This document shows positions 1-9,365 of a DNA stretch of 42,679 nucleotides, one piece after another (positions within the stretch are counted from its first letter, which is position 1; each line of letters opens with the position of its first letter). Both the position numbers and the translations under genes were made by a program. The stretch is from Phycisphaeraceae bacterium (GTDB lineage Bacteria > Planctomycetota > Phycisphaerae > Phycisphaerales > Phycisphaeraceae). Under the pieces are notes generated by a model. It ran no database searches. It was not told the DNA's origin and saw nothing but the letters and a program-made list of their open reading frames with translations. The stretch spans positions 1 to 42,679 of the forward strand of contig JAJDCX010000015.1 in assembly GCA_029260615.1 (NCBI GenBank), written 5' to 3'.

Positions 1-1
1 G

Positions 2-1003
2 ATGTACACCGAGGACCCCGATGTCCGTCAGGGCCGAATCCTGGACCTGCAGCTTTCCCGGCTCAACTCGCTACGTCGGGCCGCGTTCAAGGACATCATC
101 AGCGAGTCCGCTGGCAAGCCGAATATCATGGTCAACACCCACGCCACCTTCCGCTGGCGGCACGGCCTGTTCAGCGCGTTCGACTTCGACCAGGTCGAGG
201 CCCTCAAGCCCGATGTCCTGATCTGTCTCCTGGATAACATCGAGGTCGTCGCCGAACGCCTGCACCGAGATCACGTCTCCGACGCCACGCTCAAGGACCT
301 GATGGTCTGGCGTGAAGAGGAGATCATGGCGACCGAACTGCTCGCCCAGGCGCTTAAGATACCCAACCGGTTTTACGTCTTGTCGCGTGGCCGGCACAAG
401 GACACGATCGAGACCTGCTACCGCCTGGTCTGCCGCCCGGAGATGAAGACGGTCTACCCCTCGTTCCCGATGACCCACGTCATGGGGCTGCCCGACACGC
501 TCGCCGAGATCGACGCCTTCCGCGCCGAGTTGGCCAAACACTTCATCGCCTTTGACCCCGCAGACGTGGATGAGAAACTCCTGCTGGACGCCGCCATCCT
601 CGCAGCCAAGGACAGCAAAGAATTTGTCGAGATCGACCCCGGCTCATTCATGGGTGGCCAGCAAAAGATCAGCGTCTCCGTCAAGCAGGTCCTGGATATC
701 GCCGGCGATGTTGACGGCCAGATCTACTCCCGCGACTTCAAGATGGTCCGCCAAAGCGACATGATCGTCTCGCTGGTCCCCGAACTCCCCGACGGCATGC
801 CCGGCCTGTCCAGCGGCGTCGAACGTGAACTGCACCACGCCTTCGAGCACGGCAGAGAGGTCTACGTCGTCTGGAAACCCAAACGCCTGCCGAGTCCCTT
901 CATCACCGAGACCGCTACCCAGGTCTTCAGCAGCACCGAAGAGGCCCTCGCCTACTTCGAGAAGAAGGGGATGTTCTCGCAGGCGAACCTGTTTGGGAAG
1001 TAA
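2..1003 (+). CDS. Nucleotide kinase-like / nucleoside 2-deoxyribosyltransferase-like fusion, 5' truncated
   Basis: The open frame runs in from the left edge, so the first ATG at base 2 is probably internal and a P-loop, if present, lies outside the window. The first ~140 visible residues resemble the distal half of archaeal-type adenylate kinases: an IMVNTHAT strand, then PDVLICLLDN, then a helical lid-like segment rich in arginine (VVAERLHRDH, LMVWREEE). The last ~130 residues look like a nucleoside 2-deoxyribosyltransferase-type Rossmann fold: IYSRDFKMVRQSDMIVSLVP, then SSGVERELHHAF, then a VYVVW strand. Substrate and reaction cannot be decided from this. The domain reading rests on motif resemblance only. 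It is followed by a 101-base gap and a convergent gene. Confidence 0.55.
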   Translation: MYTEDPDVRQGRILDLQLSRLNSLRRAAFKDIISESAGKPNIMVNTHATFRWRHGLFSAFDFDQVEALKPDVLICLLDNIEVVAERLHRDHVSDATLKDLMVWREEEIMATELLAQALKIPNRFYVLSRGRHKDTIETCYRLVCRPEMKTVYPSFPMTHVMGLPDTLAEIDAFRAELAKHFIAFDPADVDEKLLLDAAILAAKDSKEFVEIDPGSFMGGQQKISVSVKQVLDIAGDVDGQIYSRDFKMVRQSDMIVSLVPELPDGMPGLSSGVERELHHAFEHGREVYVVWKPKRLPSPFITETATQVFSSTEEALAYFEKKGMFSQANLFGK

Positions 1004-1104
1004 TACGGCTGGTGATTATGTGCGTAGTAAAGTACAGACGCCACGCTTTAAGCCGTGCGTCGAGGCTGAGGTTCACATCTTTCGCGGGCCTTAGTGTGTA
1101 GTTC

Positions 1105-2994
1105 TTATGCGCTCAGATCATCGAACTGCTGCACCGAGGCACCGTCCAGACAGGCCTCGATAATCTTACGGCCCAAGGGGTGCAAGTCATTTTCGTTCAG
1201 GAATGGCCGGATCTGCTTGTAGAAGAAGTCCTTAAGGATTTGGGCGCCGGCGTCGTAGCCGTCTTCACCGATTTCGGGTTGGGTTTCGACGCGCAGGAAC
1301 CATCGGCTAATCTCACTGCCCTCGACCAGCAAGTTGTTTGGTGCGTAGCCCAGCAGCGAGCAGCGTGCCGGGGAAATCCGGTCCGGCGGGAAGACGGCCG
1401 AGCCTCGCCGGGCCAGGTATTCGCGCACGATCCATTGTGGGGCGAAGCTGGTCTCCCAGCAGCCGATGTGCTGGTTGGGTAAGAGCACGAACAGCGTGTC
1501 ACCTGTCTTGGTGAATTGATCCAGCAGCAGGTTGGCCTGATCGACGGCGAGTCCGGTGGCGAACGGCCAGTAGCTGCCGACGCCTTCGCTGGTCATCCCG
1601 CCGGTGTCCACAATGGATGGATTGGCGTACCCACGGGGCGCGGCGAGTCGCCAGAGCCATGCCAGCGACGCCGGTAGGATGTTGAGCATGCCCAGGATCC
1701 CGTAGCTGGGTTTTTCGCGTGTGCAAGGCGGTGTGCGTACCCCAAAGCTGCGTACATCAATCGTCACGGGTTCGGTGACGATGTTGGGGTAATCCTTGCG
1801 TGGCACGATGACCCGCGGGTTGGGACAGGGTACGCCCGGCTCGTCTTCGATGTGATCCCAGATCAAGGCTGTCCCCCCGGGTGCCGTGTCGATGTTCAGG
1901 AAAAGCAGGGGCGTAGGAGGCGAAATGGTCATGGCCTCAAGGTTCGGGTCGGTACCGTACTTGGTGATGTGGTTGACCCGCAGGAACCAGGAATCTTCCG
2001 CGTCGAACAGGGTGAGTTTACCGACCTCGGGCTTTTGGTAATCGGGGTGGCACAGGGCCATGTCGTCGGTCACCGGGTGCAGATCGCAACCGAGGGGCAG
2101 GATCAGGTGCCGAGACTCGCCGCTGACTACGTTGGTACCCAAGCGGATACGCCCGTCCGCTTCACGGTGCGCCATCTCGAGCATCTCGCTCTTACCGCCG
2201 CCGGAAGCGCCTTCGTGCATGATGGTGCAGACGTTGTCGTAGGGTGTGATGACCTGCACGGTTGAGCAGTGTGCGGTGATCCAGCCCTCTTGCTCGCCAC
2301 GATTCAGCAGCACGCCGTAGACCCCTTTTTTAGCGGAGGGGCCAGGGTAGAGGTTGTAGCTGAACAACTCGTGCAGGGGCTCTCGCCTGTTGTGGACGAC
2401 GACCTGCCTCCCGGCGAAGTGGGTGTGCCGCAAGGGTGGAGCGACGTAGACGATCGCCTCGTGGTAGAAGCTTTCATCGACCTGGTCCAGCGGGATAATG
2501 CCTTGAAGCATCGCCAGTCCCAACGCGAAAACTGCCGCGTTGGCGGGGCAGATCGCTACCGCCTCGGTGCCTTTGCCCTCCAGGCCCGCGTGGAAGAAGA
2601 AGCATGCAAGGTCCTGGGTCTTGAGCCAGGCGAACGTTTCCTGACGTACATCTTCCCACTCCATATCGGGGTATCGCTGCTCCCATTTAGCTTTACCGGT
2701 AGGTCGATCATCGGCGATGACCATGCACTCGGGGTCACGACGTCGCATATACGACTCGAGATAGTTGCCACTGATCCCGTTGCGCACACGGCAGATATTC
2801 ATCTCGGGCACAAAGCCGCGGTCGGGCACGTCGTAACCTACCGTGAAGTATCCATTTGGATCGGTCTGGTCAGCCGGGACCGCCAGCTCGACCAGATCTT
2901 CGACACTGCCGACGAACTTCACCGACTTGGCTTCCTCAAGCACCATCTCGGCTGACCGAGAGAGGCTGACTTTGGGCATGGATACAACCGCCAT
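1105..2994 (-). CDS. DUF4914 family protein with HprK/PEPCK-like P-loop
   Basis: A 629-residue cytoplasmic protein that I recognise as DUF4914-like. The frame could extend to 3051, but the ATG at 2994 (MAVVSMPKV) has an AAAGGTG Shine-Dalgarno about 8 bases upstream and is preferred. Residues 262-270 read GASGGGKSE, a Walker A loop ending in GKSE. This form is typical of HPr kinase and related to ATP-type PEP carboxykinase, whereas most NTPases have GKT or GKS followed by another residue. No signal peptide or membrane segment is visible. The neighbouring M20/Rieske pair lies upstream on the same strand, 144 bases away, and pckG is nearby, which hints at central carbon metabolism. The reaction is unknown and the kinase reading is inference. 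Confidence 0.72.
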   Translation of the reverse strand: MAVVSMPKVSLSRSAEMVLEEAKSVKFVGSVEDLVELAVPADQTDPNGYFTVGYDVPDRGFVPEMNICRVRNGISGNYLESYMRRRDPECMVIADDRPTGKAKWEQRYPDMEWEDVRQETFAWLKTQDLACFFFHAGLEGKGTEAVAICPANAAVFALGLAMLQGIIPLDQVDESFYHEAIVYVAPPLRHTHFAGRQVVVHNRREPLHELFSYNLYPGPSAKKGVYGVLLNRGEQEGWITAHCSTVQVITPYDNVCTIMHEGASGGGKSEMLEMAHREADGRIRLGTNVVSGESRHLILPLGCDLHPVTDDMALCHPDYQKPEVGKLTLFDAEDSWFLRVNHITKYGTDPNLEAMTISPPTPLLFLNIDTAPGGTALIWDHIEDEPGVPCPNPRVIVPRKDYPNIVTEPVTIDVRSFGVRTPPCTREKPSYGILGMLNILPASLAWLWRLAAPRGYANPSIVDTGGMTSEGVGSYWPFATGLAVDQANLLLDQFTKTGDTLFVLLPNQHIGCWETSFAPQWIVREYLARRGSAVFPPDRISPARCSLLGYAPNNLLVEGSEISRWFLRVETQPEIGEDGYDAGAQILKDFFYKQIRPFLNENDLHPLGRKIIEACLDGASVQQFDDLSA

Positions 2995-3138
2995 AATACG
3001 AGCACCTTTATCTGACAATGTTGATTGAACCCTCACCCGTGGGATACCCAAGGGTCGGGTGCCGTCCCAATATGCAGGAATATAGCAGATTCTGCACGGT
3101 CGCAGCAGTTGACACCGCTTGGAGCAGGGGGTCAGGGC

Positions 3139-4530
3139 TTATTTCGCCGGTCGGACTTGCGCCACTTCCGCTAGCAACAGCGCGTGAGTCTTACACCCCA
3201 ACTTAAACCGATCCAGTGCGAAGTGTTCGTCGGGGGAGTGGATGCCATCTTCGTTCAGGCCAAACCCGATCAGTAACGTATCCAGCCCCAGCTTCCGCTT
3301 GAAGTCGGCGATGATGGGGATCGTCGCGCCGTCACGCACAAGCACCGGAGCTCTCCCCTTGGCCTGCTCAATCGCACGGCTGGCGGCGGCGATGTGGGGC
3401 GAGTCGATCGAAACCGCGACCGGGTAGGCCTCGCCGTGCTGCTGGATCTCCCATCGGCAGCCACCGGTATTTTGCTCTTTGAGCCAGTCGGTGAACTGCT
3501 TGGCGACTTTTTTCGGGTCCATGTTCGCGGGGATGCGGAAGCTGACCTTGGCGCCTGCGAAGCTGGGGATGACCGTCTTTGCGCCTTCGCCCATATATCC
3601 GCCGTAGAGCCCATTAACATCGCAGGCCGGCCGTGCCCACCGCCGTTCGAGTGTAGCGAAACCCGCCTCCCCGAAGGCTTGCGAACCCAACGGCCCAAGA
3701 AAGTCTTCATCCTTGAAACCCAACCCCGCCCATCGTTTTGACTCTTCATCGTCTAAGGGGGCGACGTCGTCATAGAACCCGGGGATGGTGATGCGGTTGT
3801 CTTTATCAAACAGATTCGCCAAGACTCGCGGCAGGATCGTCGCCGGGTTCGCAAGAGTCCCGCCGTAGACCCCCGAGTGCAGGTCACGGTTTGGGCCGTG
3901 CAACTTCAGGTCGAAGTAAACCAGCCCGCGCATCGCGTAGGTGATCGCCGGGGTGTCCTGGTCCCACATCGTCGTATCGCTGACCACCACGATGTCTGCC
4001 TTGAGCTGCTCCTGATACTCATCAAGGAACCCCGGCAGCCCGACGCTCCCGCACTCCTCCTCGCCCTCAATCATGACCGTAACGTGGCAAGGCAGCTTCT
4101 GCCCAGCCTCTTTATAAGCACGCAAGGCTTCCAGGAAACAAGCCACCTGCCCCTTGTCGTCCGACGCGCCCCGTGCATAGAGCTTGCCATCGCGCACCGT
4201 CGGCTCAAACGGCCCGGTGGTCCACTTCTCCAACGGGTCAGGCGGCTGCACATCGTAATGCCCGTAAAACAACACACGCGGCGCATTAGGATCCGCGACG
4301 TCGTCGTCAGTCGTGCGTCCCAGCACCACCGGGTGCCCCGCCGTCTTGCAGACCTTGGCCGATAGCCCGCTGGTTTCTAAATGATCCGCAACCCACTGCG
4401 CCGCTTCAGCGATATGCGCCTTATATGCCGGGTCCGTGCTGACGCTTGGGATCTTCAGGAAGTCACACAAACGCGCGACACCAGCGTCGTAATCTATTTC
4501 CAGGCGATCCGTGATTGGGGTACTGCTCAT
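3139..4530 (-). CDS. M20 family dipeptidase (zinc metallopeptidase)
   Basis: A 463-residue protein of the dipeptidase branch of peptidase family M20, about the usual length. The metal and catalytic signature is complete: H91 in FYGHYDVQPP, D124 in GASDDKGQ, the acidic pair E158/E159 in EGEEECGS, an aspartate in VVSDTTMWD, and a C-terminal histidine in DGIHSPDEHF. The protein should hydrolyse dipeptides or similar N-acyl amino acids in the cytoplasm, as there is no signal peptide. Its ATG overlaps the stop of the upstream Rieske gene as ATGA, so the two are probably translated together. The substrate cannot be told from the sequence. Confidence 0.93.
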   Translation of the reverse strand: MSSTPITDRLEIDYDAGVARLCDFLKIPSVSTDPAYKAHIAEAAQWVADHLETSGLSAKVCKTAGHPVVLGRTTDDDVADPNAPRVLFYGHYDVQPPDPLEKWTTGPFEPTVRDGKLYARGASDDKGQVACFLEALRAYKEAGQKLPCHVTVMIEGEEECGSVGLPGFLDEYQEQLKADIVVVSDTTMWDQDTPAITYAMRGLVYFDLKLHGPNRDLHSGVYGGTLANPATILPRVLANLFDKDNRITIPGFYDDVAPLDDEESKRWAGLGFKDEDFLGPLGSQAFGEAGFATLERRWARPACDVNGLYGGYMGEGAKTVIPSFAGAKVSFRIPANMDPKKVAKQFTDWLKEQNTGGCRWEIQQHGEAYPVAVSIDSPHIAAASRAIEQAKGRAPVLVRDGATIPIIADFKRKLGLDTLLIGFGLNEDGIHSPDEHFALDRFKLGCKTHALLLAEVAQVRPAK

Positions 4531-4886
4531 GTTTGTTCTGCCTCGTCGTTGGTAAGTTGGATCTGAACCCGTCCGCCTTCGACGCGGAGAGGGAATGTTC
4601 TAACCGGTGTTTCTTCTTCGGGGAAGTCGATGTTCTTGCCGGTCTTGATGTGGTAGGTGTACCCGTGATAGGGGCAGATGATCGTCATCCCCGCACACGC
4701 GCCGTCGCCCAACGGCCGCCCCGCATGGGGGCAGCGGTTTTCCAGGGCGTACATCTCGCCCTTGACGTTGACCACCACCACAGCCGTCCCCGGGGTTCCG
4801 TTGGTACCCTCGGTGTTAAGGCAACTGTGTTCGTCAGCCGGGAAGTCACTCTCGGGCCCCAGGTCTGTCCAGGTATCGTTGCTCAT
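4527..4886 (-). CDS. Rieske [2Fe-2S] domain protein, NirD/ferredoxin-like
   Basis: A stand-alone Rieske domain of 119 residues. The cluster ligands are C52-P-H54 and C71-P-Y-H74, separated by 16 residues, matching the CxH...CxxH rule. The spacing and the lack of a transmembrane helix point to the soluble ferredoxin or NirD-like class, not the cytochrome bc type. It would carry electrons or serve as the small subunit of an oxidoreductase. It is the first gene of a two-gene unit with the M20 dipeptidase (4-base overlap), a pairing whose biochemical logic is not obvious. The ATG has no clear Shine-Dalgarno. Confidence 0.9.
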   Translation of the reverse strand: MSNDTWTDLGPESDFPADEHSCLNTEGTNGTPGTAVVVVNVKGEMYALENRCPHAGRPLGDGACAGMTIICPYHGYTYHIKTGKNIDFPEEETPVRTFPLRVEGGRVQIQLTNDEAEQT

Positions 4887-5007
4887 CGAAGGGTTCCAAA
4901 AAGCCAGCGTGCCACGGATCGGATCAACAGCCCGGCAAGTGTAACCAAGTCAGGGACGATGTGGATAGATAATGAAATAACCAGAACCCAAATGTATCCG
5001 CTGAAAT

Positions 5008-5061
5008 CTGCTACAATGTGGGGTGCTGACAACTTGCGTCTACACCGCCTCCGATCGGCGG
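5008..5061 (+). promoter_or_regulatory. Candidate pckG promoter and leader hairpin
   Basis: An extended -10 element (TG-C-TACAAT, hexamer at 5012-5017) lies in the divergent gap before pckG, without a good -35. The predicted leader of about 80 bases contains a small hairpin, CCGCC at 5045-5049 and GGCGG at 5057-5061. Read by eye only. Confidence 0.4.
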
Positions 5062-5103
5062 AAGCAGTGGGCGTTTAACCACTTGATGTTTAGGAGATTA
5101 ACG

Positions 5104-6921
5104 GTGACACAGGTCAACCAGACTGCCGGTGCGGTTAACACGAAACACGCAAAACTGCTGGAATGGGTCAACAAAGTCGCAGACCAGTGCACGCCCCAGA
5201 GCGTTTATTGGTGTGACGGCTCGCAGGCCGAATACCAGGCGATGCTGGACACCATGGTCGAGTCCGGCTCCGCCAAGTGGCTTGCCAAGGACAAGAAACC
5301 CAACAGCGTCCTGATCCTCTCGGACCCCGCAGACGTTGCCCGCGTGGAAGACCGCACGTTCATCTGCTGCGAAAACGAAACGGACGCCGGGCCGACCAAT
5401 CACTGGAAAGCCCCCGATGAGATGCGTTCGATCATCAAGCCGCTGTTCGACGGCTGCATGAAGGGCCGGACGATGTACGTCATCCCCTTCTCGATGGGCC
5501 CGGTCGGTTCACCGATCGCTCACATCGGTATCGAGATCACCGACAGCCCCTACGTCGTCGCCAACATGCACACCATGACCCGCGTGGGCAACAAGGTCAT
5601 GGACGTCCTGAGTGCCGATGGCGAGTTCGTCCCCTGTGTCCACTCCGTCGGTATGCCGCTTGATTCTGGTCAAAAAGACGTGGCCTGGCCCTGCAACGCA
5701 GACAACAAATACATCACCCACTTCCCCGAGACCAAAGAAATCTGGTCCTTCGGCTCGGGTTACGGCGGCAACGCGCTGCTTGGCAAAAAATGCTTCGCAC
5801 TGCGTATCGCCTCGGTCATGGCTAAGGAGCAGGGCTGGATGGCTGAGCACATGCTCATCCTCAAGCTCACCAACCCAGAGGGCGTGGTCAAGTACATCGC
5901 AGCCGCATTCCCCTCGGCCTGTGGCAAGACCAACCTCGCCATGCTCAACCCCACCGTCAAGGGCTGGAATGTCGAGTGTGTTGGCGACGACATCGCATGG
6001 ATGAAGTTTGGCGACGACGGCCGGCTCCACGCCATCAACCCCGAGGCAGGGTTCTTCGGCGTCGCCCCAGGCACCAACTACGCCACCAACCCCAACGCCA
6101 TGGAGTCGCTCAAAGAAAACGCCATCTTCACCAACGTCGCACTCACAGACGACGGCGACATCTGGTGGGAAGAAATCGATGGCCCAACCCCCGATCACCT
6201 GATCGACTGGCACGGCAACGACTGGAAGCCCGGCACCGACGTCAAGGCCGCACACCCCAACGCCCGCTTCACCGCCAAGGCGGGCCAGTGTCCGGTCATC
6301 GCACCGAACTGGGAAGACCCCGCCGGCGTCCCCATCGACGCCATCCTCTTCGGCGGACGTCGTGCATCGACCCAGCCACTGGCGATGGAAGCCTCAAGCT
6401 GGCAGCACGGCACGTTCCTAGGCTCCACCATGGCCAGCGAGAAGACCGCAGCAGCAGCAGGCAAGGTCGGCGAACTCCGCTTCGACCCCATGGCCATGCT
6501 CCCGTTCTGCGGCTACCACATGGGCGACTACTGGCAGCACTGGCTGGACATGGGCAACAAGCCCGGCGCCAACATGCCCAAGATCTTCTACGTCAACTGG
6601 TTCCGCAAGAGCCCCGAAGGCAAATGGCTCTGGCCAGGCTTTGGTGAGAACTCCCGCATCCTCAAGTGGGTCTGCGACCGCTGTGACGGCAAGGGCGACG
6701 TCGTCGAGACCGCCATCGGCAACCTCCCCACCATCGACAGCCTGGACCTCGATGGCCTGGACATGCCCGCCGAAGACCTCAAGCAACTTCTCAGTGTAGA
6801 TAACGCCGAGTGGCTCAAGGTCATCCCCGCCATGCGTGACCATTACGCCAAGTTCGGCGATAAGCTCCCCAAGGAACTCTCGGGCGAACTCGATGCCCTC
6901 GAGGCACGCCTCAAGGCCTGA
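5104..6921 (+). CDS. pckG: Phosphoenolpyruvate carboxykinase (GTP)
   Basis: The GTP-dependent PEP carboxykinase converts oxaloacetate plus GTP to PEP, CO2 and GDP at the entry to gluconeogenesis. The preferred start is GTG at 5104, with AGGAG at 5092-5096 spaced seven bases. This gives 605 residues, the usual size for the GTP class, whereas the frame back to 5023 has no such site. Visible motifs are [31 protein letters not shown], the P-loop region FPSACGKTN at residues 269-277 (K275), VGDDIAWM for the second metal site, and FGGRRAS. The cysteine next to the P-loop lysine (C273) is characteristic of the class. The gene stands alone and ends in a strong intrinsic terminator. Confidence 0.97.
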   Translation: MTQVNQTAGAVNTKHAKLLEWVNKVADQCTPQSVYWCDGSQAEYQAMLDTMVESGSAKWLAKDKKPNSVLILSDPADVARVEDRTFICCENETDAGPTNHWKAPDEMRSIIKPLFDGCMKGRTMYVIPFSMGPVGSPIAHIGIEITDSPYVVANMHTMTRVGNKVMDVLSADGEFVPCVHSVGMPLDSGQKDVAWPCNADNKYITHFPETKEIWSFGSGYGGNALLGKKCFALRIASVMAKEQGWMAEHMLILKLTNPEGVVKYIAAAFPSACGKTNLAMLNPTVKGWNVECVGDDIAWMKFGDDGRLHAINPEAGFFGVAPGTNYATNPNAMESLKENAIFTNVALTDDGDIWWEEIDGPTPDHLIDWHGNDWKPGTDVKAAHPNARFTAKAGQCPVIAPNWEDPAGVPIDAILFGGRRASTQPLAMEASSWQHGTFLGSTMASEKTAAAAGKVGELRFDPMAMLPFCGYHMGDYWQHWLDMGNKPGANMPKIFYVNWFRKSPEGKWLWPGFGENSRILKWVCDRCDGKGDVVETAIGNLPTIDSLDLDGLDMPAEDLKQLLSVDNAEWLKVIPAMRDHYAKFGDKLPKELSGELDALEARLKA

Positions 6922-6950
6922 CCGCCAGGCAATTAAACAACACCCCACAA

Positions 6951-6980
6951 AGCCCACGTTTTCTAAACGTGGGCTTTTTT
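6951..6980 (+). terminator. Intrinsic terminator of pckG
   Basis: A perfect 11-base stem, AGCCCACGTTT (6951-6961) with AAACGTGGGCT (6965-6975), closes a 3-base loop and runs into a T tract at 6975-6980. It starts 30 bases after the pckG stop. Confidence 0.95.
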
Positions 6981-7048
6981 ACGCGCCGCCGCGGAGACCA
7001 CAACATGTTAAGCTTTAGGCAAAGCACCCATCACGCAGAAAGGACGAC

Positions 7049-7426
7049 ATGAGCGATCAAGGTTTAGACCTGCGGGCCTTGCGAGAGGCCAACGTCAAGC
7101 GCTGCGAACAATCATTCGGCTCATGCCGTGACTGGTCCCCCGCAGATTGGTCCAACGCGATGGCCGGTGAAGCCGGCGAGCTGCTTGAATTGATGCTCCC
7201 GCTACTGGTCCGTACCAACTCGATCTGCAACCTCACCAAGAAGGTGCAGCGGGGCGATCAGGTGTCGTTGGACGAGATCGGCAAAGAAATAGCAGATGTG
7301 GTGATCTACGCCGACCTGCTGTCTCACCGCCTGGGCATCGACCTGTCCGACGCGGTCCGAAAAAAATTCGACGAGGTATCCGCCCGCGTAGGTAGCGACG
7401 TGTTGCTGGGCGATCAAACCGGATAA
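7049..7426 (+). CDS. MazG-like nucleotide pyrophosphohydrolase
   Basis: A 125-residue all-alpha protein of the MazG-like superfamily. The metal-binding pattern is present: GEAGELLEL in the first long helix and EIADVVIYADLL in the second, where the acidic residues coordinate magnesium. Such enzymes hydrolyse (d)NTPs to the monophosphate and pyrophosphate, often to clean the nucleotide pool. AAAGGA stands just upstream of the ATG as a Shine-Dalgarno. The gene follows the pckG terminator and so has its own promoter. The nucleotide preference cannot be told. Confidence 0.85.
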   Translation: MSDQGLDLRALREANVKRCEQSFGSCRDWSPADWSNAMAGEAGELLELMLPLLVRTNSICNLTKKVQRGDQVSLDEIGKEIADVVIYADLLSHRLGIDLSDAVRKKFDEVSARVGSDVLLGDQTG

Positions 7427-7484
7427 GAGCACACGCACCCAGCCATGTGTCATCCGCACGGGTATGGACGCGGATGAAGTATCC

Positions 7485-9203
7485 TTACTGATCTTTGATG
7501 TAATACAACAACGCCCGGAATTTCTCGGAGGTATCCACCGAGTCGTCCTGGTGTTCCAGGTGGCCCCACGCCCCGTGGTTCCCCGGCCGATCCACGTAGT
7601 TAAACGGGATCAACAGGTCGCCCCCAGCCTGCTCGAAGGCGTTGAGGTTCTTCAGGTACGCGCTGAACATCCCCGGTAGGTACTGCGCATCCAGCAACGC
7701 CTGCGAGTAGGGGGTGTTGCGGTTGTCGTCCGCGTAGTGCTGCCCGCCCTCGTACCCGATCATGCGGATCGTCCGGCCCAGGTTGTTCGACAGCGTCCCC
7801 GCCAGGTTGCCGTGGTCCCGGTAGAACCGATCGGACTTAACCGGGATCGCCCGGATCATCGCGTCGTTGATGATGTCCTGTGCGGTGGTGTCCTCATCGA
7901 AGCTTGCACCGCTCTCACCGAAGTAGGCGGCACAGGACACGGCATCGAGCTGGCCGTTAAGCCGATCGGTCAGGTTCCGCGTGACCCAGACATTCGGCCC
8001 CTGACCGGCAGCGACTCGCACCAACCGGCTTTCCTGGCCTGTAAACACCTGCTCCCAGATCGTGAACATATTAACCAACCGTCCGCCCCAGAAATCGAAC
8101 CACCCGTCAGAAAAAACCGAGGCCCCAGACTGCTCCGTAACATAGCTGTGTGCATCGAAACGCCCGTTCCAAACCTCATTGGACCATTCGATATAAATCT
8201 TACGCGCCGGGTCAAGCCGATCGCGTACCAGCGTTGCGAAGTTTTGGATGTACGCATCGTCCGCGGCGTGAGGCATGCAGAACCAGGGGTCTGCGCCCAA
8301 CTCGTTGCACAGGTCGATCATGTACTCGATCGCGACGCCTCGAGAGTGGTCTTGAGAAGACTGACTCTGCAAGGTGCGTGTGCCCCAACTCACCGTCTCG
8401 TCACTCTCGTTGGTGCGGGCCCAATCCATGAACCGCAACACCTTGAACTTGGACATCCTCTGAAGGTAAAGCGGATGGAACGCCGATTGGGCGTTCTCGA
8501 AACCGGGCATCCACAGCTTGATGTTGCGGATCGGATTGTTGGGGTATGACCGTGAGATCCGCATCAGGATGCCCGTGTCCGATGGGTTGACATCCAGCAC
8601 AATCCGCCCGGGTGTGCTTGATATCTCCTGCGCGTCCCATTGGAATTGGATCGTCCCGATCCCGTCGTAGGTGCAGATGTACTGCCCCGCAGGGTAGGCT
8701 CCCTGGGTCTGGTTATAGATCAGTGTCTGCACCGCCTTGCCCAGCGGGAGCCTCGGCCAGCCATCGGGGTCGGTCTGCACGGCCTTGCCGGTGTCGAAAG
8801 GGTTGCCGTTAGGGTTGGTAGACACCCAGGGCTTGGCCTGCTTCATGGCATCCACAAAAACCCATTCGCGGTTGTAATAGTTGACCTGGCTGAGGTTGAT
8901 CCCCAGGTTCAAGCTGCGCTGCTGGGGCAGGGGGTACCCCGCGTTCCAATTGCTCAGGACGATGTTCAGGTCTTCGATCCCCACCGTCCCGTTGCCGGAC
9001 GGATCGCCGCTAAGTAGATCGCCGGGGGGCACCGACTGGTTCCAGTGCGACAGCACAATCGACATGTCCGTCAGTCCGACGTAGCTGTTGCCATCCAGGT
9101 CCCCGACCAACGGCCCCACCTCATCAACCTGCGCCACGCACAACGACCCCACCGCCGATACGACAGCCAGACACAAGCCAATAGCACATCGGTACATCGT
9201 CAT
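7485..9203 (-). CDS. Secreted dockerin-containing putative glycoside hydrolase
   Basis: A 572-residue exported protein. It begins with a signal peptide (CAIGLCLAVVSAVGSLCVA). Two dockerin-like calcium repeats follow at about residues 33-95 (GDLDGNSYVGLTDM...NW and GDPSGNGTVGIEDL...NW). The rest resembles clan-A glycosidases: IEWSNEVWN, with E343 as candidate acid/base, and GYEGGQHY, with E485 as candidate nucleophile. The family resemblance is inferred from these two motifs; I cannot name a GH number or substrate. Two starts are possible (ATG at 9203 or 9197), both close to a GAGGGCGAGGG purine tract. The protein is a paralogue of the much larger neighbour upstream, and a near-consensus promoter lies between them. 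Confidence 0.78.
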   Translation of the reverse strand: MTMYRCAIGLCLAVVSAVGSLCVAQVDEVGPLVGDLDGNSYVGLTDMSIVLSHWNQSVPPGDLLSGDPSGNGTVGIEDLNIVLSNWNAGYPLPQQRSLNLGINLSQVNYYNREWVFVDAMKQAKPWVSTNPNGNPFDTGKAVQTDPDGWPRLPLGKAVQTLIYNQTQGAYPAGQYICTYDGIGTIQFQWDAQEISSTPGRIVLDVNPSDTGILMRISRSYPNNPIRNIKLWMPGFENAQSAFHPLYLQRMSKFKVLRFMDWARTNESDETVSWGTRTLQSQSSQDHSRGVAIEYMIDLCNELGADPWFCMPHAADDAYIQNFATLVRDRLDPARKIYIEWSNEVWNGRFDAHSYVTEQSGASVFSDGWFDFWGGRLVNMFTIWEQVFTGQESRLVRVAAGQGPNVWVTRNLTDRLNGQLDAVSCAAYFGESGASFDEDTTAQDIINDAMIRAIPVKSDRFYRDHGNLAGTLSNNLGRTIRMIGYEGGQHYADDNRNTPYSQALLDAQYLPGMFSAYLKNLNAFEQAGGDLLIPFNYVDRPGNHGAWGHLEHQDDSVDTSEKFRALLYYIKDQ

Positions 9204-9279
9204 CCCTCGCCCTCAATGTCACAATACCCGCCACCCGCCCGGGGGTCGGAATAATGAATAGCTCAATTCGATCCGTATG

Positions 9280-9307
9280 AAGTTACCACCCAAGCCCACC
9301 CTGTCAA
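9280..9307 (-). promoter_or_regulatory. Candidate sigma70-type promoter
   Basis: On the minus strand a perfect TTGACA (9307 down to 9302) is followed, after 16 bases, by TAACTT (9285 down to 9280). It lies 77 bases upstream of the 572-residue protein's start, so that gene can be transcribed separately from the large paralogue before it. Confidence 0.5.
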
Positions 9308-9365
9308 GGATTAAATCCCTCGCCCTCACCCACTCTCTTTTGTTTGGTTGATACCACTCGCCCGA

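Noticed and set aside
5509..6255. Antisense frame of 248 codons inside pckG
   Set aside because: It is a shadow of the high-GC coding strand; repeated Val/Asp/Gly runs have no fold, and pckG is certain.
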